Assembly (NCBI GenBank): GCA_910589415.1 | Contig: OU342631.1 | Location: 9,362,001-9,426,000 of the forward strand | Direction of reading: 5' to 3' | Length of the DNA: 64,000 nucleotides | Source of the DNA: Malachius bipustulatus | Lineage: Eukaryota; Arthropoda; Insecta; Coleoptera; Melyridae | Translations under genes and position numbers: made by a program | The notes under the pieces: model-generated | The model's database searches: none | The model's input: only the letters and a program-made list of their open reading frames with translations | What the model was told of the DNA's origin: nothing | Shown: piece after piece, positions 53,501 through 64,000 of the stretch | Layout of the letters: each line of letters begins with the position of its first letter | Numbering within the stretch: the first letter of the stretch is position 1

Positions 53501-56500
53501 AGGAGCTTCTCGAGAACTTTACTCTTGACCCTCAAGCTGAGGGTCAAGAGTTGAACACCTGAGGAAACTTGTCATAGAAAAAGATGGCGTTTGCAGATTC
53601 TGCAATAAAGAAAACGAGACGCCTTGTCACGTATTGACGAACTGTGGAGCACAAGAATGCGAGAGAAGAAATGTTCTGTGACAACACCAGCTCAATGGTA
53701 GGACTCTGCCCAGCTTCGATCTTTTTCAAATCCTGAAATTCTTAAGGGAAACGGAATTGGAGAGGCTGCTGCAATGAAGGGAATGCACACCAGAGAAGGA
53801 AAGTAGAGGGGGCAAGATAGATCTTTAATAGGTCACAGTGCATCTAACACCCTCACTATCAATATCACGGATCGCCGAAGCCCGGAAGTGTCTCAAATCT
53901 AGCTCCAAAGAGAGTTAAAAAGAGAGCAGGGATAGCTCCAATTACAAAACGGATTAAACATTGCTTGCTACTAGATGTCTACTAAACAATTTCAAAATTG
54001 ATCCCTCCCACCATTAGGGAGTTGCAGAGGAGTGGTCGAGTTTAGTATCATTGGATGTTCCTCCTCCAGACAAACACAACTTATTTGTATAAGAGCGTCA
54101 AAACTCACATCGACAATAGAAAAATCATAAATAAACGCATAAAAAAACTCACCAAATATTCCTTGCTGTACGTCTTATGAGTAAAAACGTAGAAATACGA
54201 CTGCGAGTTCAGACTGGAGTGCAGCCTTCCCATCTTCACAATCGGCGCAACGGTCCTGGCGTCAGACAAAACGTCCAGCACGATGTCCCTGTTCATGGCA
54301 GCCTTGTCGGGCTGAAGTGCCATATAGCCGTTGTTGCTCGTATCTCTTCGTCCTTTATCAGAGGTGTACTCTGCCAGGGTTCTGCTCAGGCAGAAATCCG
54401 ATGAGACCTCGCACCGGGGCTGAAGAAATCGAAGAAGCTCCTCGTCGCGTTCCATGTCCAGCATCCCGTGAGTCATGGCCACCGGATTCAGGGAATGGTG
54501 TGGTTCCAGTTGGGTTGTACCGTACATCAACTCGAATCTAGTCAAAATAATTTTTTTTATTAAATGTAACCGTGCCTAGCCTATCGATCTATCCGTGTAG
54601 AAAGTATTTTTCATTTTAGTTTAGACGTAGTTCTATTCTAGCGCCCCTTTTTTGTATTTTCTTATAAGGGAATTGTATTTTTTTAATTCTTGCCGATATA
54701 AGTAGGAAGGTGAAATATTTTCAATGGAAAATGTAAAAGACTAAAGTTTCAAGCCATTTTTGTAATATTTTTTTTTAATAGATTGAAAAAAAGGTAAAGA
54801 GAAAGGAATATAATTACAGTTATATTGTATATACGTCAATATTTGAGCGCAAAAGTCATTTTTATGAGTTTTTTATTTACTGAAGAAAATGAAAATTGCG
54901 GCTAACGTTTCATATAGCCATGGGTTTCATTTCAATTATTATTATTTACTTGTATGTCCGTGAGAGAGCATCAGATATCCAATATCCACTCTAAATTTGA
55001 CGATTATATGATGCTACAGTAAAGTAAGGCGATATTGCATTTATCAAAGGCTGCTAGATTTCAAAATAATACCGATATGTTTCCGTTCCAAAAAAAAAAA
55101 AAAACTCACTACCTACTTGATATTGCATGAAGTTGATCATGATAACACCCACGTATCGCTTTTTGTTTTAAAAAAAGGTCAAAAAATACAATTTTTTATT
55201 TAATATGCCAGATTCTATGGATTACCAAAAATTCATAAACCACAACTACCATTCAGACCAATCATTAACAAACAACTATCGATGTAAGGTTTTAAGGGAT
55301 GCTCATTAGTAGTAATACACATTTCAGATAATAATTACCTCCTCGTCATAACCAGAGAGGTTACATTTTACATGTTGGGGAAGTTTCTGAAACTTCATTC
55401 AGTATTCAAAACTTCAGATGAAGAGTCGCGACTTTTGAGTTACGAAAGTTGCGGTAAATAAGCGATATGAGCTACTTACCTTCTAAAAAGATCCGTGTAG
55501 TTAGTCATACTCTTCACAGGGTCGTTCGGCACGACCAAGGAATCCACTATGGGACCGAATCTGGTGCGGTAAGGTGGAGTCAGGGCTATCGCACTAATTA
55601 TCTCGTCCAAGCGCTTCCGCCGTAAGCAAGTAGCGAAATCATCGTGAATCTGGCAATTTAGAGATTGAGCAACCTGATATGTTACTTCCAGGGGGTTGCC
55701 GGCTAGAGCCCAGTCAGCTAAGGCGGTGCCTCCCATCAAAATTGCTCGTTGAAATAAAGCTATAAAAGATGAAGACATAGTTATTTCTATGATAGGGATA
55801 AAACAATTTTTACAAGCTGGCTTTAAAATATTATAAACTAATAATTTATAATTTCATCCAGGAAGTCGAAATAACTGATAAAAAATAAAGGTTCAATAGT
55901 ATTTTTCTCTTATACCGAATTTCTCCAAAGTCCCTCAACGACGTCCCGAGAACAGACGCTGATCAAGGTGCTCCTGGTTAGATAACCGAGATAAGTGGTT
56001 CCGGGGTATTTTGTCATGCTCCTTGGAGAGTTTCGTCTGCTTACCGAAACGATAAAATGAACCCTATAAAAAATAGAATGAATAAAGCCTACCTTGTCCT
56101 TGGTGTAATACCATAGGACTGATCATCAGCAGTGAAGCACAAGCTGCGCCGACGCCATGTCCCATCAAAGTAACAGAGCTGGGATTACCTCCAAAGGCGG
56201 CAATGTTATCTTTGACCCACAGCAAAGCCGCTATTTGATCCACTAGCCCGAAGTTGCTTCGAGAACTTTCCTCGGTGCCAGCTCGCAGGAATCCTATAAC
56301 AAAGAACAGTCTCAATAAGCCATTTTTTCCAAACAGTTAGGCAAACGATTATACTAATTTATTCTGATAATTGGGAGGTAACTCTTGCGGTAATAAAGAT
56401 CATCATAACTCACATAAAATTAATTGGGTAAGTGCCTAGTTCTCGGCTCATCACGTTGGTGCATAGGTGAGGTGAAATATATTCTATTAAGGAATGAGGT

Positions 56501-59433
56501 TACAAGTTCCTGGAATCCTGGACGTATTAAGCGTGCTTGCAAGAGTTACTGTTGCAAATGTCAGAGTTCACTTTATCCCAGTGCAGTCTTTTTGAAGTGA
56601 ATTTTCTTTGCTTTTATACCAGGTTAAGATAAAATGTTTTTACCCCGTAACAAACATTCACAATGGACTATAAATTATTATTGATCAGTATTGATCTGTT
56701 ATAAATAGAGCAGACAGTTAAAGAGTAATTTTATATTCAAAAATAGTACCACGGTGTAAGATATATTATGTATAAGGTGTACGAACGAGAGGTCTAAGCG
56801 CGGGTAGACATCGTCACGTTACCCCAGGTGTGTTGTCGCACTCGGTCGCAATGTTTTGTTCTGCCTAACCTTTCACGTTTGATCTTATGTTCTAATTTTA
56901 TCAATATTTACATGTCGGTATGCCAATTGATGAAATATTCGTGGTCGTTTCATCGCATCGACTATTAGGCATAACTTATTTTTGCTATTCACTTATTTAG
57001 AAAAAATAAATAAAATAGCCTGTCAGAGTAGCATAACGTCTCTCATACACTGATGTTGAGGTTTCCATCACTTCGCTTTCTGTTAAGATACATATTTACC
57101 TTATATATCTTACACAGTGCATAGTACCAACAGACTCTTATAATACCACTTTTTTGCCTGCATAAATATAGATGGAAATATTCTGATTGCAATAGTACGG
57201 TCATGTAAATGACACGTTCAGTAATAATGCTGTTATGGTGTAAATAACGAGTCGTACAATTCTTGATTTCGTTCCAAAATATCAACATCGCTAGAGGAAA
57301 TTCAGAGCGAGGATTTATCTTTTGAGGCTCGTTCTCTCTCTGGTCTGATGCAGTTCTAGTTCTAGTTCTGTTCGTGTGCTGATAGTGTAATATGTCTTCA
57401 GTTGGCGGCCGTAGCTTTGTGTTGTTGACGTCGTTTGCGAAACTCCAGAAACAGAAACTCCGCGCTATCCAGACAATAATATCCTAGAGGCGGCGAAAAA
57501 CAAGATATAGTGCAATTATAACGCCATATAAACCTAATTACGAGCATCATGGTCGAGGATGTAGATTGGAGAGGAAGTGATGCTGAAATTATTCAAATTA
57601 CAGTACCTCCTAAAATATGTGTATCAAAAATGATGGCGTGCTCGTAAATGGCCGCGCATATTGCGGAAATATAACTTTGCTATACTCATTCATTTTAGTT
57701 ATATTTATACTACTACAGTTCAGAGTATCTGCACGTTTTTTTGCGTCTATTGAGTTTTCTGGTCTTTCTGGATATCGCAGATCAATATTTTGTTTTTTTT
57801 TTTAATGTTATTTTGCGTTACCTCTACTCATGCCTACGTTTTGAATTCATGCCTACATTACATTATTTTATGTTAAAAAATGACAGATCGAATAATAGAC
57901 TGGTCAGTGGTCCAGCTGATTGCGAGTGAGTGAAAATTGACAGATATGTGTTTACCTTATAATTTAAGGTTGTGCGGGTTTTTATGAATTTATAAATTTT
58001 ATAAATCTTACATAGTGCTCACTCTGTGGTTTGAACTATTGATCGCTGATCACTTATTATACGTCAACGTCACTTCCTAATTTCAAAATAGTATGGCGGT
58101 AATGAACTTTGCGTATGTATTTTGTCTCTTTCCCGCACACTTTTATAAAGATGAGAAATCTTATAGTTTACCCACAAATAACGAAGCGCAAAGTGGTCGT
58201 AGGAAAAAAATAAACATCCTTCAAAATCGTTAATTCCGTATGCTCCTGCCTGACCCATCCGAAGAGCAAACATGACCCTTGAACTTCCGCCTTGAAAGAG
58301 AGAGCCAGCCGGGGAGAAACAAAGCGGGCGCGATGATAATCGTAAGCAGAGACACGCATCCTGCGTTACCTAGCTCCATGCATATGGTTCCTGGGGGAAG
58401 CGAGGAACCGCCTAATTCAACATACACCGTGTTCATAGTGGATTTATGAAGCTATAAACCATGGAGATGCTCTTAATTCCGTTCCATTTCCCTCTTGCGA
58501 GGTCCCCGCTTCTATGAGGTCAATAACGTTCACACAGGGGCGACGTTATCATTAACGTTTCTTATCCTTGACGACGCTCATCAGAAAAACTCACACTGTT
58601 TATTACGAAGATATGCCCTATCTTTGTACTGGGAAAAGCTGTTGCTGAAACATTTTTTTAAATACTAATCCCACTATGAACAGTTTTATTCATTCGTCAG
58701 CGAAATAAATCTTCGCGGCATCGAACAAGTGATTACAAGATCAATTTTACCGTATATGACGTGTTTAAAATGGAGCGTAAGCAGCACAGTTCGCCCGCGC
58801 CCGTATCTCACATACACACACATACACAGAGATACAACGGTCGCCAAATATAAATTTCCCTCAACGGAAATCAAGACGGAGACCGGGAAAACACATTTAC
58901 AGCGACAAAGAAAATTCCGTAGAGCGCTTGGTAAAAAAGATGAAATCTCGAGTCGTATATATCGCGCCCATAAAAATGACAGGTTTCTGGCGAATCTTCT
59001 CACAATATACAGGGGACGATCTGTATTATTCTCTATTTGGCCCGTGGGACATTGCACAGTTAAATAAAGGGTCGCTATCGCTCATCGGTCGCGTTGTCCG
59101 ACGGTCGTCAGCGGGGCACCCCTTTCCCTCTATATGAAGTGGGAAATATATCGATGGGCCGAGAAAAGTGTTGCTCTGATAGGCAGTTTTATGGTGCAAA
59201 TATTCACCTAACGGGTATTTGTATAAAAGTGTTTAACGAGTCAGAAAATAAAATAAAAAAACAGAAAACTTTTGAATACTAACCAAGGATCCCAAGTCGA
59301 TAATTTAAGGTGACTACGACGACTTTTCCGTAGCTGGCTAGAACGTTGCCATCGTAAGGGTTGCCAGAGTTCCATTCGTAGGATTCCCCGTGCAAGAACA
59401 CGACCACGGGATACACTCCAGTATTGCCAGCTT
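48507..59433 (-). CDS. Neuroligin B (all but the N-terminal part; seven exons)
   Basis: Seven - strand exons join in frame: 59433-59284, 56293-56093, 55759-55480, 54537-54153, 51122-50971, 50752-50637, 50575-48507. Together they give about 1115 residues: esterase-like domain from the HGE loop onward, stalk, one membrane segment and an unusually long cytoplasmic tail. All junctions are GT-AG and the phases agree. The nucleophile elbow is GHGVG, so no hydrolase activity is expected. The role is synaptic cell adhesion, as for the family. The signal peptide and the first roughly 150-250 residues must lie right of position 64000. The ortholog number is not assignable here. Confidence 0.9.
50637..50752 (-). 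CDS. Neuroligin B exon: end of the esterase-like domain
   Basis: Reads [20 protein letters not shown], then [19 protein letters not shown]. This parallels NPNE...WDEYDSVHQKYLEIG of neuroligin A. It is 116 nt with acceptor ttgttacag and donor GTAAAT, entered in phase 2 and left in phase 1. Confidence 0.9.
50971..51122 (-). CDS. Neuroligin B exon equivalent to 511-662 of neuroligin A
   Basis: Reads [20 protein letters not shown] and then [12 protein letters not shown]. It is 152 nt, entered in phase 0 and left in phase 2, identical in length and phase to the paralogous exon. The acceptor is aattttttcag-like and the donor GTAAGT. The HGEELPY histidine of neuroligin A is replaced (SGEELPY). Confidence 0.92.
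52736..53800 (+). pseudogene. Non-LTR retrotransposon remnant: reverse transcriptase and zinc-knuckle tail
   Basis: The + strand, with frame shifts and stops, gives [91 protein letters not shown] and [15 protein letters not shown]. These are the reverse-transcriptase blocks in order, with YADD intact. A deletion removes RNase H, and the tail follows: [20 protein letters not shown]. It is antisense within the neuroligin B intron, 5'-truncated and broken. It belongs to the jockey/R1-like group, like the fragments at 15.9 and 21.2 kb. Confidence 0.85.
53521..53551. repeat. Perfect 14-bp inverted repeat at the deletion junction
   Basis: ACTCTTGACCCTCA and TGAGGGTCAAGAGT, loop AGC. It lies where the retrotransposon jumps from reverse transcriptase to its tail. 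Confidence 0.85.
54153..54537 (-). CDS. Neuroligin B exon: late esterase-like domain
   Basis: Reads [17 protein letters not shown], then [24 protein letters not shown], then [19 protein letters not shown] and [17 protein letters not shown]. The LSDAxxVAPxVxxG...SYFYVF block is typical of neuroligins. The exon is 385 nt, ending in phase 0 with donor GTGAGT. Confidence 0.92.
54538..55479 (-). other. Neuroligin B intron, 0.9 kb
   Basis: AT-rich, with a 14-base A run near 55090. I see nothing else in it. Confidence 0.7.
55480..55759 (-). CDS. Neuroligin B exon: mid esterase-like domain
   Basis: Reads [19 protein letters not shown], then [19 protein letters not shown] (a cysteine pair conserved in the fold), then [18 protein letters not shown] and YTDLFR. 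The exon is 280 nt with donor GTAAGT, and ends in phase 2. An apparent ATG slightly upstream lies in the intron. Confidence 0.92.
56093..56293 (-). CDS. Neuroligin B exon: nucleophile-elbow region
   Basis: The acceptor is tttgttatag and the donor GTAGGC. It continues [20 protein letters not shown], then [18 protein letters not shown] and [18 protein letters not shown]. The elbow G-x-S-x-G of active esterases is GHGVG, as in insect neuroligins with GHGTG. The exon is 201 nt. Confidence 0.92.
56294..59283 (-). other. Neuroligin B intron, 3.0 kb
   Basis: No exon recognised. It contains one copy of the GTGGTCGTAGGAAAA motif (58193-58207) shared with 29865 and 30772, and GC-richer patches near 57390-57480 and 58240-58420 with short frames I cannot assign. 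Confidence 0.65.
59284..59433 (-). CDS. Neuroligin B exon: HGESYEW block
   Basis: The acceptor is ttttttcag, with exon start at 59433, and the donor is GTTAGT from 59283. It reads [20 protein letters not shown], then [16 protein letters not shown] and [13 protein letters not shown]. This is the neuroligin oxyanion-loop region. Esterases have HGGG here and insect neuroligins HGES/F. The exon is 150 nt, entered in phase 1 and left in phase 1. Confidence 0.92.
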
Positions 59434-59840
59434 CTGAAAAAAATAAGAACAATTTTTATCCTGTTTCTTAACAATGAAAGAGTATTATGAAATACAAAAA
59501 ATTCTAAAACAATAATAACATAATAAGAAACAAATTGACACAATGAAAAATCATATCATATCCTTCCTCTGTCAAATGGTAATAGGGGTCCTGCCCCCGC
59601 CGTCCTATCAGGCGAGCTGAGCCGATAGGAAAAGTCCTTGCTTTGACCGGAACAATGCCTTCTGCCAAGTTCCGAGTTGATGTATGAGTTTATGAAAGTT
59701 TATTTTCGTTATTGGATAGCTTGTTTTCTATATTCTTTGAAACAAAGATGTAGATACGTACTGTAAATATTATTAAATTATTGTTTGGAACTTTTGGGAT
59801 ACAAACCATTTATTTCAATCCGGAAAATCCCTCACAATAT

Positions 59841-59858
59841 TGGCGCCCAACGAGGGAC
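59841..59858 (+). other. Primer-binding site of another LTR element
   Basis: TGGCGCCCAACGAGGGAC, preceded by ccctcaca-atat as at an LTR end, and followed by a leader and a short frame from the ATG at 59929 that stops after about 15 codons. The sequence to the left (about 59572-59836) may be part of an LTR, but I cannot define its other end. Confidence 0.55.
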
Positions 59859-61269
59859 TTCACTCCGAAGATTTGACAATTTGTGGAAAAGAATTAAATT
59901 CGTTTGCAAAAACTTTTCCTATTGTGTAATGGACGAAATTAGCGCTATAATTACAAAAAATAGCGAAACTATTGAATAATTTAAATTTCTAATTAGTTTC
60001 TGAAACTTTCATACTTTTCTAGTCCTCGGGATAATTACACTGTATTGTTCTTTAGATTCGATGTTAGGTAACCAGAAATCTTCAACAGCACTTTAACGCG
60101 GTTTAACATGGAGAGATACAAAGTTCTGAATTACCCGTCAAAGTAATTACCGAAGTGAGGCGAGTAAGGAGAAATGGGGAATTGAAAATCATCAAATTTA
60201 ATAAACTACCAATTCTGCTTGTTTTGTCGACTTCTTATTAGCTTTAATCGTTTTTATAGTCCAAAAAATCCAATATAAAGCAATAAAGTTTGAAAATCTG
60301 AAGAAACTCTTCCTGCGATAAGACGACACTATCGAGTAGACAAGTTGTTTCTGAAGTACAAGGTCTAAAATGTCTAGAACTTCCTCATGAAAGACTGTAC
60401 GAGTATACTTTCTTATTATCGGAAATTAAGTTTGAACGTTGCTTATTAAAACTCCGAGACTTGTCAATACGTGGCAAGCTGCTGCAATAAATTTGCTCAA
60501 AAAAATAAATAAAAGCACAATGAATCGTTCACTACGTCGTCTTCTATACTATTATCGCCCTTTATCTCAAAAATTAGTAAATCTAAATAAGCTAATTAGA
60601 GAGAGTTGTAAAAAATTCAATTACCTGAAATTGAATTACCGATTTCGAATGATTGTGATCGGGGATAAAATGGCAAATGGGCAAGTAAGTACCAGAAATT
60701 GCATTTAGACGTTCTTAATCTTCTTGAGAAAATTAAACTTTTAAATTTCGATAAGGTCACAGTTGTTTGTCTGCAGAGAAGCTCCGTTGGCCGGAAACTC
60801 TTCTTTCTTGTTATCTTACTAAAACCAATTAGTTAAATGAGGGTAAAATCCCTCCCGGTCCTTCATATTTTTCAGTCGCCGCCTCCTTGAGTATCTGTTC
60901 TGTTTGTTTTATTTCCTTGGCAGATATTAAAAAAAAATTTGAACATGATAATGATAATCATAATTAGCAGCTTGTTCGATTATTTGATTGGAACGAAGCT
61001 CTTAATTTTTTTTGGCAAAGAAAATCAAGGAGTATTGTTTTTGATTTCATAATTATGGAATTCTAAACAGCATTGGTAACTTCATTAATAATTAAATAAA
61101 AACTTCGTTTTTCAAGCAGATCATTCGTTGCTTCTGAAATTTTTTTAACACCGAAGAACTCTGCTTGGGGTGCACTGCAAAAACGGGCTTGAGTTAGTAA
61201 AAGTATTTGAGAGTTATAAAAGTAGTTGAGAAAAAAGCAAAAAAAAAACAAAGTGTTTTTAATTAAGTT

Positions 61270-62885
61270 TCCATCAAGTTTTTTACAACAAAGAAGTCTT
61301 GTGTTACATGGTACGGTAAAATGACAGGTTTGTGTGAATGCAAGTATATCCATTGGGGACAAAACGTACAAAAGCCCATCAAATTTCAAGAGTTTTCTTT
61401 CCTTTTTTAATTTTTTTTTTACAACAAAGAAGTCCTGGGGAGCTTTCCACGCTTAAATGACGAGTTTGTGTGAGTGAAAGTATATCTGTTGAGGACAAAA
61501 CAGGAAAAAAAACCATCAATACTTCAGAGTTTTCTTCACTTTTTGTAAATTTTTTGACTACGAAGAAGTCTTGTGGCACATGGCACGCTCAAATGACAGG
61601 TTTGTGTGAGTGCAAGTATACCTGCTGTGAACAAAACAGACAAAAGCCCATCAAGCTTCAGAGTTTCCTTCACTTTTTGTGAATTTTTTGACAACGAACA
61701 AGTCTTGTGGTGCATGCCCCGCTTAAATGACGAGCTTGTTTGAGTGCAAGTATATCTGAGGGGAACAAAACGGACAAAAGCTCATCAAGCTTCAGTTTTC
61801 TTCACTTTTTGTGAATTTTTTGACAACGAAGAAGTCTTGTAGTGTATGGCACGCTTAAATGACGAGTTTGTGTGAGTGCAAGTATATCTGTTGAGGACAA
61901 AACGGACAAAAGCTCACCAAGCCTCAGAGTTTTCTTTTCTTTTTGGATTTTTTTTACAACGAGGAAGTCTTGGGGTGCTTTCCACGTTTGCATGACGAGC
62001 TCGTGTGAGCGCAAGTATACCTGCTGTGAACAAAACAGACAAAAGCCCATCAAGCTTCAGAGTTTCCTTCACTTTTTGTGAATTTTTTGACAACGAACAA
62101 GTCTTGTGGTGCATGCCCCGCTTAAATGACGAGCTTGTTTGAGTGCAAGTATATCTGAGGGGAACAAAACAGACAAAAGCCCATCAAGCTTCAGAGTTTC
62201 CTTCACTTTTTGTGAATTTTTTGACAACGAAGAAGTCTTGTGGTGGATGGCACGCTTAAATGACGAGTTTTTGTGAGTGCAAGTATATCTGTTGAGGACA
62301 AAACAGACAAAAGCTCACCAAGCCCCAGAGTTTTCTTTTATTTTTGGAATTTTTTTGACAACGAGGAAGTCTTGGGGTGCTTTCCACGTTTGCATGACGA
62401 GCTTGTGTGAGCACAAGTATATCTGTTGGGGACAAAACGCACAAAAGCCCATCAAGCTTCAACGTTTGCTATTTGGAAATTTTTTGACAAAGAAGTCTTG
62501 GGGTTATTTGCACGCTTAAATGACGAGCTTGTGTGAGTGTAAGTCTATAAGTTGGGGACCAAACCCCATCATGTTCCAGAGTTTTCTTTATTTTTTGAAA
62601 TTTTTTGACAATGATGAAGTCTTGGGGTGCTTTGAACGCTTGCACGACGAGCTTGCGTGAGTGGAAGTACGAGTATACCTGTTGGGGATAAAACGGACAA
62701 AAGTCCATCAAGCTTCAGGGTTTTCTTTACTTTTTGTGAATTTTTTGACAACGAAGAAGCCTTGTGGTGCAGGGACTGCTTAAATTACGAGTTGTTTGTG
62801 AGTGCAAGTATATTTTGGGGACAAAACGGACAAAAACCCATCAAATTTCAGAGTCTCTTCTTCTAAAAATTTTTTGGACACTATG
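61270..62885. repeat. Tandem array, about 134-bp unit, about 12 copies
   Basis: Each unit holds gaagtcttg(t/g)gg, cacgcttaaatgacgag, gtgagtgcaagtatatctg, ggacaaaacggacaaaag and tcagagttttctt. The landmark gaagtcttg recurs near 61291, 61429, 61566, 61703, 61831, 61967, 62100, 62234, 62367, 62491, 62617 and 62757, with a degenerate copy at 62882. Spacing is 124-140. The period is not a multiple of three, so the overlapping frames are not a repeat protein. Confidence 0.92.
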
Positions 62886-64000
62886 AAGTCACTTCATACG
62901 TGACATCAATGCCACCAGAGTACTTGAGTCAACTGTTGAGAGGAAAATTGTAAAAAAGAGGTATAAGAAGTTTGTTCCAAACAACTTCACCAAGTTTTGG
63001 AGTTTTCCGTGTATCTTTTCCGCGAGTGGAGATTTTTTCATGTGAAAAGAAATTGACTTGGAACAACGTTTCCTTGCCCTATAATTAACACCACTTTGAA
63101 CTGGAATTAGCTTGGAAAATCGTTTTCATTGCCGAATCAGAACCACTGCTTTTTTTCAAGAATCTGCTGGTTTTTTGGGTTTTATAGGCCTAAGGCCTAC
63201 TTTGTCTCAACCAATGGAATATTTGTTTGACCAGAAATGACAGTTAACTGATTTTTCAGTGACTTCAATTCTGGTACTCTTGTAACACCTACAAGTTTCC
63301 CCAACGTGGAGTACAGAGACATCTGCCGAGCGTTGCTCTGTAGGAGGGTAATATTGATCCCGGTGGTCTCTACACCGTCAGCTTCCGTCCCGAAACGCTA
63401 GAGAACGCTTTTCCGAGGGACCCCAGCGCTTTCGCGCGGATTTTCCGCGAACTAGATCAAGTTCTTCCGGTCGATAAAGAACGCCTGCATTTAAATAGAA
63501 TCTCTGGGCGGAATCAACGAACTTGTATTCCAATGCAATTAAGAGAAACTGCTAACTAATTCTCACAAAGTATGCCAGCTGTAAAAGCTGAAATGTGGAG
63601 TCGTTATGTATTTAGCTAGATGGAATAACAAAGCAAGGCTAACAAAATTTAATTAACGATTTGAAGGCGGCAAGTTCGGGCTCAGAATTTCTAACTAACT
63701 TATATGTAAGAAAGACTCATCTTAGTTTATCTCGGCGACAGTTACGGCGTGGAAAGGGCGTGGTTTGACTGATATCTTATTTGATACAACGTCACGAATA
63801 CCCGCCCGCCTCCATGGGGAATAAACTTGGAATTTCTTGCGATTTAAACTGGGAAAATGTACCTATATGCGTTTAGAGCGAATTGAATTAATTCCAGGTA
63901 AAGATAATTTAGCTACTACCACAAGTGCATTGACTTTATCGAGTTTAATAGGCAATTTGCAAACTAACTTTGTTGAAATGCGACGAAAAAAAATTGACAA

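Larger units (their letters stand above)
52516..53921. repeat. 52-bp direct repeats flanking a non-LTR remnant
   Basis: cgccgaagcccggaagtg followed by caaat-agagc/ctccaaagagagttaaaa occurs at 52516-52568 and at 53868-53921 with a few differences. Confidence 0.7.
51123..54152 (-). other. Neuroligin B intron, 3.0 kb
   Basis: Besides the retrotransposon remnant at 52736-53800 and its flanking direct repeats, I see only AT-rich sequence. Confidence 0.7.
59434..64000 (-). other. Neuroligin B 5' intron (right edge)
   Basis: I found no N-terminal neuroligin exon here. It contains an LTR-element remnant with a primer site at 59.8 kb and the tandem array at 61270-62885. From 62890 to 64000 there is only AT-rich sequence, with a CG-richer patch at 63360-63480. 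Confidence 0.6.

Noticed and set aside
54177..54541. + strand frames opposite the 54153-54537 exon
   Set aside because: Antisense shadows. The - strand exon has family matches and consistent splice phases.
57390..57480. Short frame [15 protein letters not shown] in a GC-richer patch
   Set aside because: It is only about 31 codons long with no recognisable domain or splice context.
61063..62866. Cysteine-containing open frames across the 134-bp array
   Set aside because: The unit length is not a multiple of three and the frames shift from unit to unit. They are a by-product of the tandem repeat.
61270..62885. CRISPR-like array
   Set aside because: The unit is repeated throughout with no unique spacers, and the genome is eukaryotic. 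It is a minisatellite.
1..64000. tRNA or rRNA genes
   Set aside because: I saw no convincing A-box/B-box pair with a cloverleaf, and no rRNA-like block. tRNAscan would settle this.

Overview
The window looks like animal, most likely insect, nuclear DNA. It is AT-rich and gene-poor. Genes are split by GT-AG introns of 61 bp to 21 kb, and transposable-element debris is dense. The recognisable protein-coding content is two neuroligin genes, which encode synaptic adhesion proteins with a cholinesterase-like fold, arranged tail to tail. The recurrent ACCCTGTAT/ACAGGGTG motif and the insect-type neuroligin sequence ([15 protein letters not shown]) favour an insect. A beetle is plausible, but I cannot fix the order.

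Layout. (1) 1-35783, + strand: the 3' half of neuroligin A. Three exons are visible (511-662, 13174-13292, 34741-35783), joined in consistent phase across introns of 12.5 and 21.4 kb. Its 5' exons lie left of the window. (2) 35784-48506: a 12.7-kb convergent intergenic region with no recognisable gene, rich in inverted-repeat and fold-back elements. (3) 48507-59433, - strand: seven exons of neuroligin B, from the middle of the esterase-like domain to the stop codon. They are followed on the right (59434-64000) by intron sequence of the same gene. Its N-terminal exons lie beyond position 64000. Matching exons of the two genes have the same or nearly the same length and the same intron phases (152-nt exon in both; 119 versus 116 nt next), so they are paralogs by duplication.

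The introns and intergenic DNA carry remains of many element classes: several non-LTR retrotransposon fragments (1.4, 15.9, 21.2, 28.5 and 52.7-53.9 kb, with a doubtful one at 7 kb); a Ty3/gypsy-like LTR family on the - strand (solo LTR at 8940-9825 with a 4-bp target duplication; LTR, tRNA-Lys-type primer-binding site and truncated gag at 21563-22944); two more primer-binding-site remnants (28.6 and 59.8 kb); an internally deleted mariner element with both inverted repeats (20201-21133); a DNA-transposase N-terminal fragment (11.5 kb); a tyrosine-recombinase-like fragment (30.5 kb); paired MITE-plus-hairpin composites (24.5 and 44.9 kb); a large fold-back flanked by 13-bp direct repeats (43.6-44.2 kb); and three tandem arrays (183-bp period at 8.6-10.6 kb, about 150-bp with internal inversion at 14.1-15.8 kb, about 134-bp at 61.3-62.9 kb).

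Functionally the two genes would act as postsynaptic membrane proteins binding neurexin-type partners. Neither is expected to be an enzyme: in neuroligin B the nucleophile elbow reads GHGVG instead of GxSxG. No operon-like or defence-like multi-gene system is present. The most unusual material is structural: nested and chimeric transposon junctions, fold-back hairpin families and a higher-order satellite.
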